DNA of 8,367 bases, from positions 55,445-63,811 of the forward strand of contig DJFN01000246.1 in NCBI GenBank assembly GCA_002432085.1, written 5' to 3'. Positions within the stretch are counted from its first letter, which is position 1, and each line of letters begins with the position of its first letter. Positions 6,783 through 8,367 of the stretch are shown one piece after another. Under the pieces are notes generated by a model. That model was not told the origin of the DNA and did no database searches. It saw only the letters and a list, made by a program, of their open reading frames with translations. The DNA comes from Flavobacteriales bacterium UBA5871 (GTDB lineage: Bacteria > Bacteroidota > Bacteroidia > Flavobacteriales_D > Crocinitomicaceae). The position numbers were made by a program, and so were the translations under genes.

Positions 6783-6814
6783 AAAAGCGACTGACCCGAA
6801 AGCCAGCCGCCTTT
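6783..6814 (-). terminator. Intrinsic terminator of the T9SS-sorted secreted protein gene
   Basis: On the minus strand, AAAGGCGGCTG (6814-6804) pairs with CAGTCGCTTTT (6793-6783) across a 10-base loop. This makes an 11-bp stem with two G-U wobbles, running into a T-rich tail (TTTTCTTT). It begins 16 bases after the stop at 6831. The wobbles become A-C mismatches on the plus strand, so the hairpin is oriented for minus-strand transcripts. Confidence 0.65.
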
Positions 6815-6830
6815 ATGGTGTGTGGGATGT

Positions 6831-8252
6831 TTACAATTTAATAAGCCGTGTCACGGACGTTCCTTCGTCTAAACGAATCCAGTAAACACCGGCCGGGAAA
6901 TTCGCCAAAGAGAACGTTTGACCGTTCACTGGCAGGCGACCGAGCTGTTTTCCGGTAACATCGGTGATAAGAACATTGCTCACCTGCTGACCGTCTTTTG
7001 CCGAAATGGTCACCAGACCGCTGGTAGGATTCGGGAACACGGTGAAAGCAGCCGTTGCTTCTTCATCGATTCCGGCGCAGTCGTCTACGGTCACTATAAC
7101 CGAATTCATGCCAACGCATCCGTTCTGGTCGGTACCGGAAACGGTGTAAGTCGTTGTGGAACCTGGTGTAGCCGTTACCGAAGAGCCGCTCGTAGCGGAA
7201 AGTCCTGTCGGTGGAGCCCACGAATAAGTCGACGCGCCACTGGCAAGGACCACAACGCTTTCGCCCGGACACATGATGCCGTCGGCCGGATTGGAAAGAA
7301 TGTCGATCTCCGGCAAAGCGTGTACGGTAAGATTGGTGCCGTTATCGGAGCCTGTTGTAGCCGGATCGGAAGCAACAACGCGGATGCGGTAGCCTGTTCC
7401 GGCTGGCGTTCCACCCGGAATGTTAGCCGGAATGCTCAGCGAGCCGGTTGCCAAAGAAGTCAGCGAGCCGATATTCACCGGGCTGGCAAACGAACCGCTG
7501 GCATTCGAAAGCTGTGCGGTGTAAACGTTGCCCGGATTCACAGTTCCTGTTACGGTAAATGGAACGGTAACCGCAGCCTGCGACTGATAACACCACGAAG
7601 TCGGATTGATACTGCCGGTAGCGATGCTGGCGAAATTTCCGCTCTGACCGGTTACCGAGATTTCATCTACGGAGAAAGCCGGGTCACTTCCGGCACTTGT
7701 ATTCTGCCATTTGAAGCGGAATTTCAGCGTTGCAGCATTGTTCCAGGCGGGCAGGGAAACGGTGGCTGTTGTCCAGGTCGAAACGCCCGAATAGGTTGCA
7801 GCGCTTGTCCAGTTGGTGTTGTCAAGGCTGTATTCCAGTGTGCCATATGTCGAGCCTGACTCACCTGCGCAGAGGTAAATGAATTCGATGGTCACATTGC
7901 CCATTCCCGTAGCATCGATGGCGCTGTTCATGACAGAATAGGAAGTTGAAGCGCTGGCTGATTCGAATCCTGCGTTGCACAGCGAAATCATATCGCAGTA
8001 TTCCAGGTTCATGATGTGCATGTAGTAAGAATTCACGCCGCCAGTCGTCCCGATTGGCTCATCTGGTGTGTTTTCAACAATACCGCTGAAGCCTTCGTAC
8101 GCATTGTTGATCACCCATCCGTTGCCGCCGGAGCTGCCGGTATTGAGCGTCCAGTTGCCGCCGCCGCTTTCGAAATTTTCCTCAAATAAGGTGGTTTGAC
8201 TCCATACGGAATAAGAGAGCATGACTGCTCCGAGTAGTAGACATTTGGTCAT
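6831..8252 (-). CDS. Secreted multidomain protein with type A T9SS C-terminal sorting domain
   Basis: 473 residues. Residues 1-19 (MTKCLLLGAVMLSYSVWSQ) are a signal peptide. Residues 22-203 look like a jelly-roll domain of the MAM/carbohydrate-binding kind: LFEENFESG at the start, GNVTIEFIYLCAGES, LKFRFKWQNTS, and the typical closing strand FSVDEISVTG. Residues 205-312 match an Ig-like module common in Bacteroidota extracellular proteins (VPFTVTG, TAQLSNASGSFASPVNIGSL, GTGYRIRVVASDP). Residues 314-390 are PKD/Ig-like (CPGESVVVLASGASTYSWAPPTG, TTTYTVSGTDQNGC). Residues 402-473 are the T9SS type A sorting domain (FTVFPNPTSGLVTIS, GVYWIRL, RLIKL), which directs export across the outer membrane and is normally removed. 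The ATG at 8252 is preferred over an upstream TTG at 8306, because it places the signal peptide at the N-terminus. No catalytic motif is visible, so a binding or adhesive role is likely but unproven. No clear promoter was found in 8253-8367. Confidence 0.93.
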   Translation of the reverse strand: MTKCLLLGAVMLSYSVWSQTTLFEENFESGGGNWTLNTGSSGGNGWVINNAYEGFSGIVENTPDEPIGTTGGVNSYYMHIMNLEYCDMISLCNAGFESASASTSYSVMNSAIDATGMGNVTIEFIYLCAGESGSTYGTLEYSLDNTNWTSAATYSGVSTWTTATVSLPAWNNAATLKFRFKWQNTSAGSDPAFSVDEISVTGQSGNFASIATGSINPTSWCYQSQAAVTVPFTVTGTVNPGNVYTAQLSNASGSFASPVNIGSLTSLATGSLSIPANIPGGTPAGTGYRIRVVASDPATTGSDNGTNLTVHALPEIDILSNPADGIMCPGESVVVLASGASTYSWAPPTGLSATSGSSVTATPGSTTTYTVSGTDQNGCVGMNSVIVTVDDCAGIDEEATAAFTVFPNPTSGLVTISAKDGQQVSNVLITDVTGKQLGRLPVNGQTFSLANFPAGVYWIRLDEGTSVTRLIKL

Positions 8253-8367
8253 ATAAAGTAGTTTAGTGCTGACGGAATTTAAAACAAAAAGTCGCTTGAT
8301 TTTCAATCTGTTAAAATTGAATACAAACGACTTCTGTTTTAGTTGAATTTCCGGTCAGGCTAAACCC

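Noticed and set aside
6918..7859. Plus-strand open frame of 313 codons
   Set aside because: It lies wholly antisense to the T9SS-sorted protein; composition is Arg/Cys/Gly-rich without domains.

Overview
The window looks like a chromosomal segment of a Bacteroidota bacterium, most likely close to Flavobacteriales. Two genes encode secreted surface proteins of the type IX secretion (T9SS) style. One ends in a type A sorting domain, and the other carries the repeating LGPD...C...YNWSTGETT Ig-like module typical of that phylum. Some starts follow the phylum's TAnnTTTG promoter pattern, and a DUF1456 gene sits directly upstream of mnmE. The host-like parts are about half G+C; the 60 bases from 5461 contain 32 G/C. 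This makes it a moderate-GC member rather than a low-GC Flavobacterium. Genus cannot be read from the sequence.

Every convincing gene lies on the minus strand. In transcription order, from high to low coordinates: (1) a 473-aa secreted protein with a jelly-roll domain, Ig/PKD-like domains and a T9SS sorting domain (8252-6831), followed by a good intrinsic terminator (6814-6783); (2) a DUF1456 (YehS-type) protein (6741-6271); (3) 13 bases later, mnmE, the tRNA wobble-uridine modification GTPase (6257-4887), complete to its FCIGK C-terminus; (4) a markedly AT-rich block from about 4886 to 1990, holding one 884-aa gene (4680-2026); (5) the 3' portion of an ORF6N-domain gene (about 2000-1653), whose first part is missing; (6) a large glycine-rich secreted protein (1553 to the window edge), open at its 3' end.

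The 884-aa protein is the main item of interest. Its N-terminus resembles DUF4062 (a TIR-like flavodoxin-type fold, FISSPSD...ER). The middle looks like a STAND/NACHT P-loop NTPase, with a Walker B-like strand and the F-N-x-Y-x-x-x-Y-F-L-A helix typical of NACHT-family helical regions. However, the Walker A position reads APSEFGLT, without the catalytic lysine. About 285 C-terminal residues match no repeat or domain I recognise. This layout (effector-like N-terminus, STAND core, large variable C-terminus) is that of bacterial NLR-like anti-phage proteins. Together with the AT-rich composition, the solitary placement and the decapitated neighbour, it suggests a horizontally acquired defence gene inserted between mnmE and an ORF6N gene. 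That function is inference, not shown by the sequence.

The remaining genes are ordinary: one tRNA-modification housekeeping gene, one conserved small protein and two cell-surface proteins. No rRNA, tRNA, CRISPR array, transposase or integrase was found. No gap exceeds 300 bases; the longest (4681-4886) is AT-rich and holds only a candidate promoter and a weak inverted repeat.
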